In this document: piece by piece, positions 14,379 through 16,060 of the stretch
Position numbering within the stretch: the first letter of the stretch is position 1
How the letters are laid out: every line of letters begins with the position of its first letter
Source: RGDT01 sp964630925
GTDB taxonomy: Bacteria > Planctomycetota > Planctomycetia > Gemmatales > Gemmataceae
Assembly: GCA_964630925.1 (NCBI GenBank)
Contig: CAZVZK010000201.1
Span: 1-16,060 of the forward strand
DNA: 16,060 nt
Direction: 5' to 3'
The notes under the pieces: generated by a model
Database searches by the model: none
The model's input: only the letters and a program-made list of their open reading frames with translations
Told to the model about the DNA's origin: nothing
Translations under genes and position numbers: made by a program

Positions 14379-15671
14379 ATGACCCCGAACGCATCCCAGC
14401 CGAAGATCCACATCGAGCGGATGATGTACCGCTCCAGCATCAGCGTCAGCGGCGAGACCGCCGCCAGCTACGCGCTGATCAAGCTCATCCCCGCCGGCGC
14501 CGGCACCTCCAAGCCGCTGCCCCTCAACCTCGCCATCGTCCTCGACGTGTCGGGGTCGATGTACGAGGAGGACGGGACGGGCAAGTCGCGGCTGGCCCGC
14601 GTTCAGGAGGCGGCGGCCGCCGCCGTCGAGAAGTTGAAGCCCGAGGACCACCTGGCCATCGTCGCCTTCGCGCACGACGCCCAGGTGGTGCTGCCCTCGA
14701 CGCCTCTGACCGAGAAGGCTGCCGTCCTCGACGTGGTCGGGCGGATCGACCGGTTCGACGTCGATCCGGGCGGAACGGCCATGGATCAGGGCATCGCGCT
14801 GGGCCTGGCCGAGCTGCACAAGCACCACGCGCCCGGCATGCTCTCGCAGCTCGTCGTCCTCACCGACGGCGAGACCTCCGGCGAGCAGACCTGCAAGCAG
14901 TACGCCCAGCAGGCCGCCGCCGACAAGATGAAGCTCAAGGTGATCGGCGTCGGCACCGAGTGGAACCAGTCCCTCATCAAGGACCTGGCGAGGCTCAGCG
15001 AGGGCGACTGGGGCTACATCGACGTGAACGACGCCGGCGCGGCGGAGCGGGTCATCGTCGAGCAGTTCGAGGCGGCGGCCAACGTCGGCTTCCTCGACGT
15101 GGAGATGAAGATCAAGGCGATGAAGGACATCAAGGTCAAGCGCGTCCGCCAGGTGGTGCCCGACATCAAGGACCTCAACGCCGCCGAGCCGGAGGAGCGC
15201 TCGTTCGTCGCGAAGCTGGGCACGCTGGAGCGGGATAACTCGACACGCTACATCCTTGACATGAGCCTGCCGAAGCGTCCGGACGGCAAGTTCGTGATCG
15301 CGCAGATCGAGGTGACGTGGGACTCGGGCAAGGGCCGCGAGACGACGGGGATGGTGCCCCTGGAGGTGACGTACTCGGCCCAGCAGGGGTACGTGAACGC
15401 CGAGGTGGCCAAGCACATCGACGAGGTGCAGATCTTCGAGGCGAACAAGAATCTGCAGCAGGCGTTGGCCGCCAACGACACGGAGAAGGCGAAGCAGGCG
15501 GCGCAGACGATCGAGAAGAAGGCCGAGGTGATGGGGCCTCGGGCGGCCAAGAAGACGATGCTCGCGAAGCAGGTGTTGCAGGAGCTGAACGTCGGCGGGC
15601 GGGTGTCGAAGAAGACGCAGCTGGCGGTGGACGACGTGGCCCGCATGGTCGAGGAGAACACGCCATCGTGA
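14379..15671 (+). CDS. vWA-domain protein with intact MIDAS motif
   Basis: This 430-residue protein is in the vWA/YfbK-type group. The metal-ion-dependent adhesion site is complete: DVSGSM (D56, S58, S60), T133 in PGGTAMDQG, and D163 in LTDGETSGE. These bind Mg2+ or Ca2+ together with a ligand or partner. The vWA fold spans about 48-225. Then comes a beta-rich segment with FLDVEMKIKAMKDIKVKRVRQ and QIEVTWDSGKGRE, and a helical tail (about 345-430) rich in Lys, Ala and Gln (AKQAAQTIEKKAEVMG) that ends with Lys-Thr and VDDVARMVEENTPS. There is no signal peptide or membrane segment, so it is cytoplasmic. The ATG at 14379 was chosen because the fold starts shortly after; a good ribosome binding site is not obvious. 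It is followed 49 bases later by a zinc-ribbon protein, a pairing I associate with planctomycete vWA/FHA-type signalling loci (inference). Confidence 0.9.
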   Translation: MTPNASQPKIHIERMMYRSSISVSGETAASYALIKLIPAGAGTSKPLPLNLAIVLDVSGSMYEEDGTGKSRLARVQEAAAAAVEKLKPEDHLAIVAFAHDAQVVLPSTPLTEKAAVLDVVGRIDRFDVDPGGTAMDQGIALGLAELHKHHAPGMLSQLVVLTDGETSGEQTCKQYAQQAAADKMKLKVIGVGTEWNQSLIKDLARLSEGDWGYIDVNDAGAAERVIVEQFEAAANVGFLDVEMKIKAMKDIKVKRVRQVVPDIKDLNAAEPEERSFVAKLGTLERDNSTRYILDMSLPKRPDGKFVIAQIEVTWDSGKGRETTGMVPLEVTYSAQQGYVNAEVAKHIDEVQIFEANKNLQQALAANDTEKAKQAAQTIEKKAEVMGPRAAKKTMLAKQVLQELNVGGRVSKKTQLAVDDVARMVEENTPS

Positions 15672-15720
15672 GGCCGGGCGTCCACCACCACACGGAACAA
15701 CTCTCCCGAGAGGTTGAATC

Positions 15721-16060
15721 ATGATCAAGTGTCCGTTCTGCCACTTCGACAACGAGGACGGTGCGCTGTTCTGCGAGCGGTGCTCGTCGGACCTGAGTAG
15801 CGTGGGCGCGCCGGCGGCGAAGCCGGCCCCGCCGCCCCCGCCGATGCCGATGCCGATGCCGATGCCGATGCCGCTGGACGACCCGCTGCCGATGGCGGTG
15901 GCCGAGCCGCTGCCGGCGAGCGCGTTCGAGGCGATCCCGGTGGCGGTGGCCGAGCCGCTGCCGCTCGGCGAGCCGCTGCCGATGGCCGCGCCGCTGGCCG
16001 GCGCGCTGCCGGCCACGGCGCCGCTGCCGATGCCGCCGGCGCTGGACCCGCTGCCGGCGG
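15721..16060 (+). CDS. Zinc-ribbon protein with a long proline/alanine-rich linker (partial, runs off the window)
   Basis: The first 113 codons are open to the window edge. Residues 4-21 form a zinc ribbon with four ligands (C4, C7, C18, C21). After residue 30 the protein is a low-complexity Pro/Ala/Leu/Met linker: five Pro-Met units encoded by a pure (CCGATG)5 tract at 15841-15870, then repeats of the type AVAEPLP (48-base spacing between copies at 15893 and 15941). GAGAGG, overlapping 15708-15713, is the ribosome binding site at 7 bases. The C-terminal domain lies outside the window; an FHA or similar signalling domain would be typical of such proteins but is not seen. It probably forms an operon with the vWA gene. 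Confidence 0.85.
   Translation, partial: MIKCPFCHFDNEDGALFCERCSSDLSSVGAPAAKPAPPPPPMPMPMPMPMPLDDPLPMAVAEPLPASAFEAIPVAVAEPLPLGEPLPMAAPLAGALPATAPLPMPPALDPLPA
15841..15870 (+). repeat. (CCGATG)5 microsatellite in coding sequence
   Basis: Five exact hexamer copies encode alternating Pro-Met. Being a multiple of three, gain or loss of units would change linker length without shifting the frame. Confidence 0.9.

Noticed and set aside
11451..16016. Long minus-strand open frames opposite the cassette and the vWA gene
   Set aside because: No family motifs and His/Arg/Leu-rich composition; they mirror clear plus-strand genes.

Overview
This is a high-GC window dense with genes. Almost every intergenic gap is under 200 bases. 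The gene mix suggests a planctomycete, most likely of the Gemmataceae: a secreted Cys-type sulfatase, a Gfo/Idh/MocA oxidoreductase lacking the EKP lysine, an Rpn-like and a Uma2-like PD-(D/E)XK protein in tandem, secreted orphan proteins, and a vWA protein followed by a zinc-ribbon/proline-rich protein. The family assignment rests on recognised protein types, not on a marker gene.

Layout, left to right. Bases 1-95 are a long nested palindrome (REP/BIME-like). Next comes a small membrane protein on the minus strand (168-602), divergent from a plus-strand run: a B12-dependent acyl-CoA mutase large subunit (708-2357) whose substrate-pocket residues look like isobutyryl-CoA mutase rather than methylmalonyl-CoA mutase, then the Rpn-like protein (2367-3221) and the Uma2-like protein (3233-3907), all nearly touching. 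On the minus strand follow a 109-residue unknown (3960-4289) and, upstream of it, a DUF5131 (phage Gp37/Gp68-type) three-cysteine protein (4323-6128). The DUF5131 gene is interrupted by a full LAGLIDADG intein (5022-6041).

Divergent from the intein gene is the sulfatase (6171-7493). A 162-base inverted-repeat element (7503-7664) fills the gap to the convergent acyl-CoA ligase (7670-9139). Divergent from the ligase is a two-gene unit: an ATP-cone protein with a class III ribonucleotide-reductase-like remainder that appears to have lost its catalytic residues (9204-10370), and the oxidoreductase (10379-11407). A three-gene cassette follows (11533-12986): an unknown beta-rich protein, a stand-alone peptidoglycan-binding module and a 2H-phosphoesterase-like protein. 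Two secreted proteins (13070-14195), the vWA protein (14379-15671) and the start of the zinc-ribbon protein (15721 to the window edge) complete the window.

The main result is the intein. Its first residue occupies the codon of the third cysteine of the host's Cys-x6-Cys-x2-Cys motif, and the +1 extein cysteine restores that cysteine after splicing. The host protein can therefore only complete its probable metal/cluster site when splicing occurs. The acyl-CoA mutase and acyl-CoA ligase both act on acyl-CoA chemistry, but nothing in the sequence proves they share a pathway. All functional statements come from motif reading; no database search was possible.
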